Below are positions 11,341-23,900 of a stretch of 64,000 nucleotides of DNA, one piece after another (the stretch's first letter is position 1; every line of letters begins with the position of its first letter). Origin of the DNA: Sialis fuliginosa (taxonomy: Eukaryota > Arthropoda > Insecta > Megaloptera > Sialidae); NCBI GenBank assembly GCA_961205875.1, contig OY540811.1, forward strand, positions 36,053,340 to 36,117,339, given 5' to 3'. The notes beneath the pieces were generated by a model, which was not told the origin of the DNA, did no database searches, and saw nothing but the letters and a program-made list of their open reading frames with translations. The position numbers were made by a program, and so were the translations under genes.

Positions 11341-12601
11341 CATGTGGCCGTCTGAACTGGAACCCAGAGCAGTCGTCCAGCCTCCCTCCCTAAATTCAAC
11401 ATTGCTGTTATACATTAACAAAATAAGCAACGAATTTTAATAAATATAAACATTTTAAACATCAAGTATTCTTTTTTCCAAAGCTTACTTGACTTTTTAT
11501 TATTGCACTCGAGTGATTGTTGTAGTTTTGGCTGACGCCTCGAATAGTATTCCATGGCAATTGTGATTTTTATTCAATAATGAATAAAATAATGCGTTGT
11601 ATCTTTGTTAAGAGTTGTTTTATTATCGAACATACGATACTTTGAATGGCGTCTGAACTATTAGTACAAAACGAACCATCATAATAACTTTATTACACAT
11701 TTAGCGATTTTAATTAAATAGGAAGAGAAATTCGTCAGATGTACCATTTAAGCATGAATGCATAGGACGCAGATATAGATATCCAGTTTCAATTATGCAC
11801 GTAATAGCGTGTAGAGCCGGTGCCGGTCGATTTAGTGCCGCGCTGACATTTATCCGGCGGCGGCATTTGGAGCGCTTTTGTGGTGACGCGATCAGTCCAT
11901 TAGGGTCGCGACAAGCCCGGATGACTCTCGTGACCTTTACGCTAGGGTCACGTGGTTTGTTTAGTATTTAGTACATATATATGTACCTACGTTACAATAT
12001 ATCAGTGATCGTTAAACATTTTACACTTTACCAATGCAAGTATATCATAAATTCAATATCTGCCACGGGTCTTTCTTATACGTAATCATGCCAGTAAACT
12101 AGGAAACCTTATAGTTTCGCCATGTCCGTCATCAAAAATGTTAAGCCGATTAAGATGAAACTTGGTATACGGACGAAGACTGATAACACAAAAACAGAAA
12201 TGATAAAATTTTTGAAAAAAATAAATTTGTTTGGATTCCCATTTTTTTTCACTTACCCCATTGAGTGGGATGTCATTAGATAGGTCTCCTAAAATACAAC
12301 AAAAAATGTTAAATGATCTTTTAATATATGTGCATTTAAATGTCGTTATCAGAGCGTCCCCTCCCGCCTTCTACTTTCTAAACTATCGATGCAAAAAATC
12401 TAAAAAAAAATCCGGAATGTAGCTTTTAGTTAGTACTTTGAATGAAAATTATAACGAACACTAGAATAGTTTATAAAAAATATTGAAATATCTCTTGTTT
12501 ATAAATCGTAATGACTACGATAACCTATCATGTGCGTGCCCAACACGCACTTCGTCGTTTTATTTTTTATTAAAACACATTTCTGACAAACTAATCCTTA
12601 A
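11341..12601. other. Gene-free stretch with one GC-rich island
   Basis: Unannotated apart from a GC-rich, CpG-rich patch at about 11817-11957 (for example 'cggcggcggcatttggagcg' and repeated 'agggtc'/'gtcgcg'). This is unusual in DNA otherwise near 70% AT. No convincing exon was found in it. It could be an old transposon, a conserved non-coding element or part of an unseen gene. Confidence 0.35.
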
Positions 12602-12630
12602 TCCTTAATATATATAAAGCTCAACGTCTC

Positions 12631-12680
<50 letters not shown>

Positions 12681-13508
12681 CGTTAGTTACCTTATCACTC
12701 GAGAACCACTTATCCGATTTACGAGTTTTTTTTTTTAATTCATAGGTACGTTCTCTGGCCAGGTTATAGGCTATATTTTTTTACGTTAGGTAACATAACA
12801 ACAAAGCAGTGACGATAATAGTAAATCAAGTCGGAAAAAATTTTGCCGTCGGCGCGCTGTTTTGTAATACGCTGCCTAAACCGTTCAATATAGAACAAAA
12901 TAATGTATTAAAGAATTGTGTAGAATCAAAAGTTCTACAATTAAGTCAGCGACACGATATGTCTAACTTTTATATTTAAGCCACAATGACTGCTTTTATG
13001 TTACAAAAAAAACATAAAATATTTGGGTTTTGTTTACATGGACTTATGACCTGCAAAACATTAATCCTTATCGAAATAAATGATTTCATCGTCATAAGTA
13101 CTTAATGTAGATATAGTTTGCCATTTACAGCATCCAATTTGGTCGTATAGTTTAGAAAATATCTTAAAATATATTTATAAAGATAATATCTTAAATGTAT
13201 GGTGTCGTGCCGCATCGAAGCAAGTACATCAGACTGGATTCGCTTACGTTCGGTAGATATTCGGAGTCCCTCGGCTGACGTTTGAGTTAATTTTGTTTTC
13301 AATAATTAACATTTAAATTTAAACAGAACACAAATTATTTGTACTTTTTTCTTCTGATTCGTTTTTGTTAGGTAATTTAGGTATTGATAAATTATTATTA
13401 CAATAATAACTAATCGTGTTTGTACTTAATTAATTAAACTATATTTTTCAAAAATCCTAAACAATAATTCCGTAGTCTACGCGAGCGAAGCCGCGTGGGC
13501 CCAGCTAG
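12602..13508 (+). mobile_element. Helitron family A, copy 2
   Basis: Complete copy: TCCTTAATATATATAAAGCT start, (TCTG)n, the TTAGGTAACATAAC block, a 3' hairpin of ACGCG/CGCGT, GGGCCC and CTAG at 13505-13508. The region equivalent to the 98-codon ORF of other copies is broken by substitutions. It is followed immediately by copy 3, head to tail. Confidence 0.85.
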
Positions 13509-14376
13509 TATATATTAAAGCTCAACGTCTCTCTGTCTGTCTGTCTGTCTGTCCGTTAGTGCGCTTATCACTCGAGACCCACTTATCCGATTTACGTGTT
13601 TTTTTTTTTTAATTCATAGGTACGTTCTCTGGTCAGGTTATAGGCTATATTTTGTTACGTTAGGTAACATAACAACTAAACAGTGACGATAATAGTAAAT
13701 CTAGTCGGATAAATTTTTGCCGTCGGCGCGCTGTTTTGCAATACGCTGCCTAAACCGTTCAATATTGAACAAAATAATGTATTAAAGAATTGTGTAGAAT
13801 CAAAAGATCTACAATAAAGTCCGCGACACCATATATCTAACTTTTGTATTTAAGCCACAATTACTGCTTTTACAATACAAAGAAAATTTGAAATATTTGG
13901 GTTCTGTTTACGTAGACTTATGACCTGCGAAACATTAATCCTTATCGAAATATATGATTTCATCGTCATAAGTACCTACTAAATGTAATTTGCCCTTTAC
14001 AGCATCCAATTTGGTCGTATAGTTTAGAAAATATCTTAAAATAAATTTATAAAGGTAACATATTAAATGTATGGTGTCGTGCCGCATCGAAGCGAGGGAC
14101 AACAGACCGATTCGCTTACGCTCGGTAGATATTCGGATTCCCTCGACTGATTGTTTGAGTTTATTCTGTTTTCAATAATTAACATTTTAAACAGAACACA
14201 AATTATTTGTACTTTTTTCTTCTGATGCGTTTTTGTTAGGTAATTTAGGTATTGATTAGTTATTATTACAATAATAACTAATCGTGTTTGTACTTAATTA
14301 GTTAAACTATATTTTTCAAAAATCCTAAACAATAATTCCGTAGTCTACCCGAGCGAAGCCGCGTGGGCACTGCTAG
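13509..14376 (+). mobile_element. Helitron family A, copy 3 (5' end altered)
   Basis: Begins 'tatatattaaagctcaacg' directly after the CTAG of copy 2, so the first few bases of the family 5' end are missing. It ends at 'gctag' (14372-14376); the hairpin loop side is mutated ('acccgagcgaagccgcgt'). More diverged than copies 1, 2 and 4. Confidence 0.75.
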
Positions 14377-14499
14377 TAATAGATAAAATAAATGAATGGG
14401 ACATAAACTATAGATAATAGTATTCTCTACATTATATATCAAATGATTTTTTAAACGTTTTAACTAAAAATGGACGTTTGATCTTGTCAATTTTTGAAT

Positions 14500-14780
14500 T
14501 TTTGAATTATTTTTGAAATAAGAAAAAAAAATTTTAGATATGAAATATCGAGTATGTTATGATCTATAATTTATTCCCCATACATTTTTCCAACATTTAT
14601 GATTTAGCCAGAAATAATTTTTTAAAATAATTATTTAATCATCCACACTGTTCACTCTCTAAGTATTACGTATAAGAAAGTTCCATGGTATCTATGGCAA
14701 ATACGCACACTGTTCAATCTCTGTAATACGTATAAGAAAGTCCCACGACACTCATGGCAGATATTTCTTCTCTGTTATGA
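14500..14780 (+). repeat. Interspersed repeat family D, copy 1
   Basis: Shared with 28890-29180 (reverse) and 49330-49640 (same strand). Diagnostic blocks are 'tcgagtatgttatgatctat', 'cccatacatttttccaac', and two 'acgtataagaaagt' motifs about 60 bp apart. No coding capacity. Confidence 0.65.
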
Positions 14781-15174
14781 ACCATTTGAAATATATACAG
14801 GGTGGGGCAATAGTGCGTGGAAGTTCGATAGCTCGTACAGATAAAAACATTATCCTTAATATATATAACTAGCTGGGCCCACGCGGCTTCGCTCGCGTAG
14901 ACTACGGAATTATTGTTTAGGATTTTTGAAAAATATAGTTTAATTAATTAAGTACAAACACGATTAGTTATTATTGTAATAATAATTTATCAATACCTAA
15001 ATTACCTAACAAAAACGAATCAGAAGAAAAAAATACAAATAATTTGTGTTCTGTTTAAATTTAAATGTTAATTATTGAAAACAAAATAAACACAAACGAT
15101 CAGCCGAGGGACTCCGAATATCTACCGAGCGTACGCGAATCCAGTCTGATGTACTCGCTTCGATGCGGCACGAC

Positions 15175-16688
15175 TAGGGTTTGCAATCCCGCAGACTTTT
15201 TTTTCCCGCGGGATTTTTGCGGGAAATTTTCAAATCCCGCGGGATCCCGCGGGATCCCGCAGTTTTTCCAAAAATTTTGTTATTCATATTTAAAGTTACT
15301 ATTATTTAGTTAACATGACAATTAACTAATGAAAAATATTTTCATAGTGGTAACATATGATACGTAAACGTAACTCGTATTGTATAGACCGATGTAAAAT
15401 CCATAAAATACACCTGTAAATAGGAGGTTGTCTAATATGTTAGGTACAAGGACAAGATGTTACTAACTACTTTTGTCTTTTTGTTCGATTATTCATTTCA
15501 ATTTTTTTTAACTTCTTGATTGCGTATAAATTAGCCCTTGTTTTATACGTAGGTCACCTTTTACGTTGCACCGCGCCGCGCCGGTATATACTAGGGTGTT
15601 TTTTTAATTTTTTTTATTTTTATTTCTTCGATCCCGCAGGCCTATGTTTTTTTAAGATTTGGATCAAAAGTTCAGACTCATAGATCAAACCTGTGAATGG
15701 CGCAAACCGAGTCTTTTTCCCATTTGATTAACATGGGAAAAATTACTTTTTTACTTACGCGTGAATATCTCGTTGAAAACAATTTTTTTTTGAAAATTTC
15801 TCAGGGGAATATTTTGTAGGGAATTAAGTGTTCAATTCATAAATCCAATTACTTTTTATGATAATGCTTAAACGAACATATCTTTAAAAATATTCGATCT
15901 ATGATTTGAGCACTTGGAATCTTTTTTGTAAGAAATTTAATTCTCTATGATATGCTGCTGTAATAAATTAAAATAAATAAATTTTTCAACGAGATATTCA
16001 CGCATAAGTAAAAAAGTAATTTTTCCCATGTTAATCGGTTTGCGCCGTCCACAGGTTTGATCTATGAGTCTGAAATTTTGGGACAATTAACTTTTGATCC
16101 AAAGCTAAAACATAGGCTAGCGGGATCGAAAAAATAAAAAAATAAATAAATTTAAAAAAACACTCTAGTAGGTATATACGGTATGTCACGTAAAACTAAA
16201 CCACTAAATATCATTATTTACGGTTGTATTTTAGGGATAATACTGTTAAAAAAATATCGTGTAGATCGAATTTTGTGTATTAAATTTTTATGGTTAACTT
16301 TCATTTAATCTGCTATTCTTCTTCTAAATTTTTGTATTTTGTATTTTGTATTTTTTATGTTTTTTTTGTAATCTGGGGGCTGTTCGAGCTTCTTTCGTCG
16401 CCTGAGTCGCACTCAGTGTAACCACTTAACTAATCGTGAACAAGAGATATAATATACTTCACTAGTTTCATATTCAGTCATCTCAACCTTAATTTTTTTT
16501 TTCAAAATTGTTACCTTTTTTATTCATATTTACGCTTTAAAAGTATTCAAAACGCACGCGACCTACAAATTTAATGTTCAAAAAATTCCGCGCGGATCCC
16601 GCATTTTCAGTGCGGGATCCGCAGATCTCCAAAACGTGCGGGATCCCGCGGGAATGCGGGATCCCGCATTGCGGGATTGCAAACCCTA
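15175..16688. mobile_element. hAT element, non-autonomous, perfect 8-bp TSD
   Basis: The TIRs TAGGGTTTGCAATCCCGC match at both ends. The flanking duplication GGCACGAC occurs at 15167-15174 and 16689-16696. The same octamer occurs once in undisturbed Helitron copies (for example at 9022), which proves the insertion. Subterminal regions are rich in the CCCGCGGGA motif. No hAT transposase frame is present, and 15592-16167 is occupied by a nested element. Confidence 0.92.
15592..16167. mobile_element. Inverted-repeat element nested in the hAT
   Basis: The ends are TAGGGTGTTTTTTTAA and its complement. Long inverted arms share 'tagatcaaacctgtg', 'ttttcccatgtt' and 'gagatattcacgc'. An octamer GTATATAC lies immediately outside the left end and three bases outside the right end, so the exact boundary is uncertain by a few bases. 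Confidence 0.65.
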
Positions 16689-17269
16689 GGCACGACACCA
16701 TACATTTAAGATGTTACCTTTATAAATATATTTTAAGATATTTTCTAAACTATACGACCAAATTGGATGCTGTAAAGGGCAAATTATATCTACATTAAGT
16801 GCTTATGACGATGAAATCATTTATTTCGATATGGATTAATGTTTTGCAGGTCATAAGTCCATGTAAACAGAACCCAAATATTTTATGTTTTCTTTGTAAC
16901 ATAAAAGCAGTCATTGTGGCTAAATTATAAAAGTTATACATATGGTGTCGCGGACTTAATTGAAGAACTTTTGATTCTACACAATTCTTTATTACATTAT
17001 TTTGTTCTATATTGAACGGTTTAGGCAGCGTATTACAAAACAGCGCGCCGACGGCAAAATTTTTTTCGACTTGATCTACTATTATTGTCACTGCTTAGTT
17101 GTTATGTTATCTAACCTAACAAAATATAGCCTATAACCTGGCCAGAGAACGTACCTATGAATTAAAAAAAAAACACGTCAATCGGATAAGTGGTTCTCGA
17201 GTGATAAGGTAACTAACGGACAGACAGACAGACAGACAGAGAGACGTTGAGCTTTATATATATTAAGGA

Positions 17270-18114
17270 AGCTCAACGTCTCTCTGTCTGTCTGTCTGTC
17301 TGTCCGTTAGTTACCTTATCACTCGAGAACCACTTATCCGATTTACTTTTTGTATTTTTTAATTCATAGGTACGTTCTCTGGCCAGGTTATAGGCTATAT
17401 TTTTTTACGTTAGGTAACATAACAACAAAGCAGTGACAATAATAGTAAATCAAGTCGGAAAAATTTTTGCCGTCGGCGCGCTGTTTTGTAATACGCTGCC
17501 TAAACCGTTCAATATAGAACAAAATAATGTAATAAAGAATTGTGTAGAATCAAAAGTTCTTCAATTAAGTCCGCGACACCATATGTCTAACTTTTATATT
17601 TTAGCCACAATGACTGCTTTTATGTTACAAAGAAAACATAAAATATTTGGGTTCTGTTTACATGGACTTATTACCTGCAAAACATTAATCCATATCGAAA
17701 TAAATGATTTCATCGTCATAAGCATTTAATGTAGATATAATTTGCCCTTTACAGCATCCAATTTGGTCGTATAGTTTATAAAATATCGAAATATATGTTA
17801 TACAGGACATATTATTCGCGCGTTGTGACCGTGCGCGGGGTGCAGCGAGGGAACGTGCCAACACGCTGGGCAGAGCCGAACAGGCCGGTATTCTTTTGAT
17901 TGTCAATTGTTTATTTTGTTTTCAATAATTAACTTTTAAATTTAAATAGAACAAAAATTATTTTTACTTTTTGTTAGGTAGGTAATTTAAGTGTTATTTG
18001 GTTTTTATTACATTAGTAACTAATCGTGTTTGTAATTAATTCAACTATATATTTTTTAAATCCTAAACAATAATTTCGTAGTTCACGCGAGCGAAGCCGC
18101 GTGGGCCCAGCTAG
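17270..18114 (+). mobile_element. Helitron family A, copy 5 (head-to-head with copy 4)
   Basis: Starts 'aagctcaacgtctctctgtc' directly against the 5' end of copy 4, so the two copies diverge from one point and form a large inverted repeat. It ends with the hairpin and GGGCCCAGCTAG at 18114. It carries the 98-codon ORF (17433-17729). Its 3' half is the most diverged, with a GC-rich replacement near 17815-17890. Confidence 0.75.
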
Positions 18115-18920
18115 TTATAATATAAATTAATTTTTTTTCAAATAAAATAACTGCCCATAAAAACAGCATTTTATGTTTCTGTCTCGATTTCACATTGCGC
18201 ATTAGTGAATTTATATGGTTGTAAATTATTTTGGTTGTTTGTGTTCGATAAAATAATAAAACATCTGTTTGTTACCTGAAAAAAATTCATGCTATTTTAT
18301 TTTATTTGAAAAAACATTTTTTTTAGTGAATATAGTTGAATTTTGTACTTTTTGCTCAATAAATCAAAAATGATTACAAATAACCATAAGCATGTAAAAA
18401 CAAAAAATATTCGTTATGTAATTCTACATAACATCGTTAAAAAATATATAGTTTGTTCCATTTGAAATAATTGAGAAAAATAACTTCGAAGTTCTCAAAA
18501 TTTGAAAATTAATTTTGAACACCCTGTACATGGTGGCTCTAGATATTTAAACAAAAGCACCCACCACAAACTTCTACAATAAGGTACATATTTAATTTCG
18601 TCTTCAAAGCTGTGAATGTTTAAGTGGAGTAATGTAAAAGCCATTTTTTGAAAAAAATATTACGTCTAAACCGGACATCAGATGAGGCTAATATTTTAGA
18701 TATGAATAAACATCCCAAGAGAAGTGTTAAATATGCAAAAATTTTTAGGGCTTTCCATTAAAAAAAATTACCTTAAGCGTGCCACACTTTTTTGTAGCAC
18801 CCTGTATATTTGAAAATAATTTCTATGTACATATATATGTGCAATTTACATTAGAAAGATTTTTTGATCTGTTATGGTGTATGAGCTATCGAACTTCCAC
18901 GCACTATTGCCCCATCCTGT

Positions 18921-19649
18921 ATAATTTTAAATTATTTTTTTCAATTTTTTGTAAATTAAATAAAACATAAATTTTGATTATTTGTTGTTATTATTGTCCT
19001 GTGGTCTCTAATTACCTTTTTAATTAAAAAATAAAAATCCGAAATTACCTTGAGTATCTACTTTAAAAAATTCAAAGTGAGTTAAGTAAATTACACCCTT
19101 TCTGTTGACAAATGAATGCAGAACCACTTAAGAAGTACTATTTTGCACTATTTGTGTATTTACGTTATATCATTGGTTGGAATCTACTGCTCGTTTAGTA
19201 AACAATGAGGCTATAATGAGATGCGGTAAAGAGATAGAACACGGTCGCGTCTAAACATACTTATTAATTATCACTTTGCTATGCACGCTTTCTTGCTCTT
19301 CAGATTCTAATCTGCTGTGTGAAGTTGGTGTGTAATATATATATACATATATGTATATATTATTAATTATAGGGGTGGAAATATATACTCTCCCACGGGT
19401 ATATGGAATATTATCAATTATATTTCAGTTTTTAATTGGTTCTTAGTGATATACTAATATACATGTTTTTAGTTTTTATTAATATTGTATATTTTTAGAA
19501 ATATTTTTTGTTTACTCAAAAATTGCAACCTGTACACTAATTTGAAACAAAACGTTTATTTTGCTCCTTCCTGGCCTGGCGCCCCGGGCGGTCGCTCTAG
19601 TCCCCCTCCCCTAAAGCCGGCACTGACTGCAATGTTACCCATTAAAAAT
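18921..19649. other. Gene-free AT-rich stretch
   Basis: No exon is supported. It holds an AT microsatellite (19336-19362) and a GC-rich transposon-end-like patch at about 19560-19635 (GGCGCCCCGGGCGGTCGC), similar to the patch at 215-475. Confidence 0.4.
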
Positions 19650-19760
19650 AATTTGATATATCAAAATATTGCAAACGTTTGAATAAACTAATGAAATTAG
19701 TAATCACACTCAAACTTTTTAGCAGGGTAAAAAAAATGTTTATAAAAAATTCTTATATTA
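19650..19760 (+). repeat. Direct repeat, copy 1
   Basis: About 105 bp, containing 'tatcaaaatattgcaaacgt' and 'tttttagcagggtaaaaaa', nearly identical to 20554-20664. The two copies flank about 0.8 kb just past the 3' end of the LRR gene. Confidence 0.8.
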
Positions 19761-20286
19761 GTACGTCTGGTTCGTGGCAAATAAAGCCAAAACGCTGCAC
19801 TTTTTGATTGGGGTATGCCACTTTCTGTGGTCATATATAAGATCAAAAGAAAGATTTTCAGATAGGGAGCCACTTTAAAATCCATGTACTGTTATATCGG
19901 CTATTAAAGATGGCCCCCACCGTTTTTATCAAATTGGCTGTATCTCAGCTTCTAGTCATCCGATTTCAATTTTCTTTTGTTTATTTTAAAGTTCTTATTA
20001 AGAAAATTATTTTTTATCATTATTCATTTTTCTCTAAATATTGAAGGTTCCCCACAATTCTCCGAAATCTGAAGATTTCACTTTTCCTACGAACTTCATT
20101 GTTATATAACTTTTTTATTGTGCCCAATATCATTTTTTTACCTCATATAAAAAAGAAAGATATTTTTTTTCTGCGTTCCATTGATAACAAGATAATACTG
20201 TTTTAATTAACAACTTCTTTGGAAATAGCGTGTTAAACTAAGAAAAATAGACTATTTTTGGATCATTCCATGTCAAGTTTACCTGT

Positions 20287-20545
20287 ATTGGTTTCTCGGA
20301 TTCGAGATTTTGATGGAAATGTACATTTATACCTTCCCTGAATCAATTCTGACTATTTTTATCATCATGTCTGTCTGTCTGTCTGTGTGTATCTGTTTAT
20401 CTATAAACGCTGTAACTCAAAAATGACAGTACATTGAGGGGTAAAATTTTATATTTAGGATTAATTTGTTTTATGAAAGAAAACCTGATGTTTTTAAAAC
20501 CGGAAACGGATGTTTACTCTTGTAATTTTTATAATTATTCGAATT
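20287..20545 (+). repeat. Interspersed repeat family B, copy 1
   Basis: Shared with 28485-28770, 38798-39045 and (reverse) 49720-50010. Blocks in order: 'gagattttgatggaa', 'ccttccctgaatca', 'atgtctgtctgtctgtctg', 'cgctgtaactcaaa', 'ggaaacggatgtttac'. Unclassified. Confidence 0.65.
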
Positions 20546-20553
20546 ATTAAAAA

Positions 20554-20664
20554 TAATTGTATATATCAAAATATTGCAAACGTTTGAATAAACTAATGAA
20601 ATTAGTAATCACACTCAAACTTTTTAGCAGGGTAAAAAAATGTTTATAAAAAATTCTTATATTT
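20554..20664 (+). repeat. Direct repeat, copy 2
   Basis: Near-identical to 19650-19760. It lies about 140 bp downstream (in gene sense) of the LRR stop codon and past the candidate poly(A) signal. Confidence 0.8.
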
Positions 20665-20739
20665 ATATGTATATGTTTATTAAAAAAATATATAAATACC
20701 ATACAATGTAAATATATAAATCTTGCAAGAAACATTGTT

Positions 20740-20745
20740 TTTATT
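20740..20745 (-). terminator. Candidate poly(A) signal of the LRR gene
   Basis: AATAAA on the minus strand, about 56 bases past the stop codon. The region is AT-rich, so the hexamer could occur by chance; position and strand fit a short 3' UTR. Confidence 0.45.
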
Positions 20746-20800
20746 AATTACTATTAATATAATATATAAAATTACAAAAATATATCCTTTTTAAATGATT

Positions 20801-20946
20801 TTAAATATAATCATCATTATTATCAGTTCTTTGGTAAAACGTCCTTGAATATTCTGCAGGGCCTCGTCCTGTTATCAATCCAAAGAAATTTTTGCGATAA
20901 CAGAACATCAACAGCGCAAACATTATTGGTACAGTTATAATAATTC
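20801..20946 (-). CDS. LRR gene exon 7 (membrane helix and tail)
   Basis: The acceptor ATCTTTTTGCAG precedes 20946. It continues the helix (IIITVPIMFALLMFC), then gives YRKNFFG..., GRGPAEYSRTFYQ and an acidic NNDDYI terminus before TAA at 20803-20801. The tail has four tyrosines but no motif I can name. The final -DYI might suit PDZ binding; that is speculative. Confidence 0.9.
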
Positions 20947-23900
20947 CTGCAAAAAGATATGTGTCATCCCAGGAAAATTTTTTAGATCTAAAGTGATCAA
21001 ATCAGATCTTGATAGATCTGCATTTTGAAACAAAAACATATTTTTTCACTGGTTTTTGATTTGCGGAGACCTACAAAGATCTACAACGAAATTAATGAAT
21101 TTTCAACGGTTCAATCTCTATCACGATCTAAAACGATTTTCAGAGATCTTTGCAGGTCTCCACAAATAAAAAACCAGTGAAAAAATATATGTTTTTGTCT
21201 CAAAAAGCGGATCTATCAAGATCTGATTTGATCCCTTTAGATCTAAAATTTTTTCCCGGGATTTTTTTATTGTATTTTTTTAATTGATATCGGCCATAGG
21301 AGTTTTACTGTTTACATGTCCAAAAAGTTAGCCCCCCCCAAATACATGTTTTTAGTTAATTTTATGCGCAATCGTTTGATAGTGTTTGAAAGTCTTATAT
21401 TAACGTTTGATAGTTTTATTAGTTTAATTAATTTTTAATAATTAAATTTTATGAGAAAGTTAACACTCACATCAGTGAGTAGTAAGAAAATTTTTCGTGG
21501 GGGGGGGTTAATAAGCTTGGGGCTCCCAAAATATGGGGAATTATTATTATAATTTTTAATCGAATGATCTAAAATATTTAATTTGTAATCTTATGACTAA
21601 AAAAAAAAAGGTCACACAATTAATACGTAATTATTGAAGATACGTAGTTATTGAAGACATTAGTTAACTATATGATCCAAAAAAAATCATTCAATTCAAA
21701 ATTATTATTTCGCATATTTTAAGAACATTGAATATTTCGGGGGGGGGGGGGGGTGTTATAATCACAAAAAAGATCATTCCATTCAAAATTGTAATGATAA
21801 TTTCATATATTTTAAGAACATTGAATATTTCGAGGGGGGGGGGGTTCTGACCCCAAACCCCCCCCCCATTCCTGCACCACTGCCTCACATGTGATTATTG
21901 AGTTTATTTTGGATTTACAAGATTCCTTTTTTTTAAATGTTTGATAGTACAAGCCTATCGTTGCTCATAAAATTAACTTAAAATATGCATTTAAGGGGGG
22001 GGGGGTAGAATTTTAAAAACGATAAGCGCGGGAAATTTGAATATTTAATTGTTTAACAAAAATGTTAAAAATCTGCTAAGATAACAACTATTAAACAACA
22101 AGTTTGTACTATTAAACATTTTTTAAATAAAAATGAATCTTGTTTACCCAAAATAGACTCAATAATCAAATGTGGGGGGGAGAGCTAACTTTTTCATAAA
22201 ATTTAATTAATTGATACTAATTAAAGTATTAACTATCAAACGATAATATTAGACTATCAAACATTATCAAATGAATATCAAACGATTGCACATAAAATTA
22301 ATTAAAACTTAGCATTTGGGGTGGCTTACTTTTTGGACATGAGTTTTACTAGGGAGATAGCATATTTTGATATTGTATTTATTAATTGAAAACATATTCA
22401 ATAAATTGGTAGGAATATTAAACCAAAATTCATTGTAGATAATAGAGATAAAAAATTACATTTACAATGAGATATTGATTATTGATCAATTTAAAATCAA
22501 AAGAGAAAGGGAGGATCGGTTTGATTCCTTTCTGTCGATAGCAACAAAAAAAGACTTTTGTTTTGCAACCGAGACTTGAATAGACGATCTCGAAGATTTT
22601 TGGCGTGCATTTTTAGGTTAGGATATCTCAATAACCTCAGATAATTGAGAAACTTGGGGATCAAATTCGGTTTCAGCACGACAAAAACCTTTTAGGCTGC
22701 AAAAATGATGTTGACCAGTGAGTCCAGCCATTTTAGAATTTTGCTTCTAAATAAATCCTGGCGAAGAAAATTTTTTACATTCATCTTTATTTTGGCATCA
22801 TAATCATTTGTAAAAATTCCATTTCAAAATCATGTGCACGTAGTGAATTATAGTTTTTCTCGAATATTTCGTTTTCTGTTGCATGTACACAACAATCCAA
22901 ACATCCGTAGCTGGGAAACACTTACTCATCATTTCAGTTTACCTCAGTCGCAACGTCCACGGATGGGAATCAACGACTCATCATTAATTTACTTTATAAA
23001 AATGCAATGTAATATAATATGTAATTTCCTTTCAGAACTAATGTATTGTAATTTATAAAATATTGAAATCAGTCTGTAGTCAGAAAACATATTGTAAACT
23101 TCGTTTTAAATAAATAAATAACTCCTTTTAAAAAAGACTTATCCGGGAACACAACAGTTAATTTGTACGCTTATTTTGATAATCTACAAAAAGGGTTATG
23201 TATAAATTTCACGTACGATCAACAGTTTTCGAGATAAAGAGCTTTACATTTTTGGTGTCAGGCGCATACTTCACTAGGTCAGTATAAATCGATTTTTGAA
23301 CACAATAATTTCTTCATCAACGAAAATATGTAGTTTTATAATTTATACCTACACTAAGAAACCGATGAGTGTCGACCAAGGCGTGCAAACGTAGTTTGAC
23401 AGGGGGTGTAAGGGGTAAAAAATGTTTTTCATGAATAACATCAAAACGGCTAATTTTATTGAATTTTCTTTTCTTGTTGTAACTCTTTATTAGACCGACC
23501 TTTAATTTTTTTCTAAGTTTATGCGCGGATAGATGATAACTGACTTTTTGTCGGTGCCCGTTGTCTCGAAAACCGCTAGTCGTACGTGAAATTTGTAAAT
23601 AACTCTTTTTGTAGATAATTTTCATGTGAACAATTTTAATTTTGACCAAAATAAGCATACAACCAGTAGAAAATGAGATATTCACGAAAATCTTTTGCAA
23701 TCTTAGACCTTAAATAATTCACTTCGCGTATATGATTTTGAAATGGACATTTTGCCCATTGTTTATGATGCCAAAATAAAGATGTCTGTAAAAAAATTCT
23801 TCACCAGGATTAATTTAGAAGTTCATGTCTAAAATGAACATACTATACTCTATTTGATTTAAGAGTGCAGTGGTTGCCGGGGTTTTGACGGTACGAATCG

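Larger units (their letters stand above)
14869..17269 (-). mobile_element. Helitron family A, copy 4 (interrupted by hAT)
   Basis: On the minus strand it starts TCCTTAATATATATAAAGCT at 17269 and ends at CTAG (14869-14872). Removing the hAT and one target-site copy (15175-16696) restores continuity with copy 1. It carries the conserved 98-codon ORF (16795-17091, minus). Just outside its 3' end, 14853-14868 is a stub of the family 5' end, so this copy seems to have landed in another copy. Confidence 0.8.
14798..18920. mobile_element. TIR element split by nested Helitrons
   Basis: The ends are inverted repeats of about 38 bp, beginning CAGGGTGGGGCAATAGTGCG at 14798 and CAGGATGGGGCAATAGTGCG on the minus strand from 18920. 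Each is preceded by TA. Most of the interior is two Helitron copies (14869-18114). The remaining native part, 18115-18880, is AT-rich with no intact transposase. A Tc1/mariner-type element is likely from the TA target and CAGGGTG-like end. Confidence 0.7.

Noticed and set aside
23317-23700. 127-residue minus-strand ORF, one of the longest in the window
   Set aside because: It lies across the arms of a fold-back repeat in an LRR intron, lacks splice context and domains, and is probably chance.
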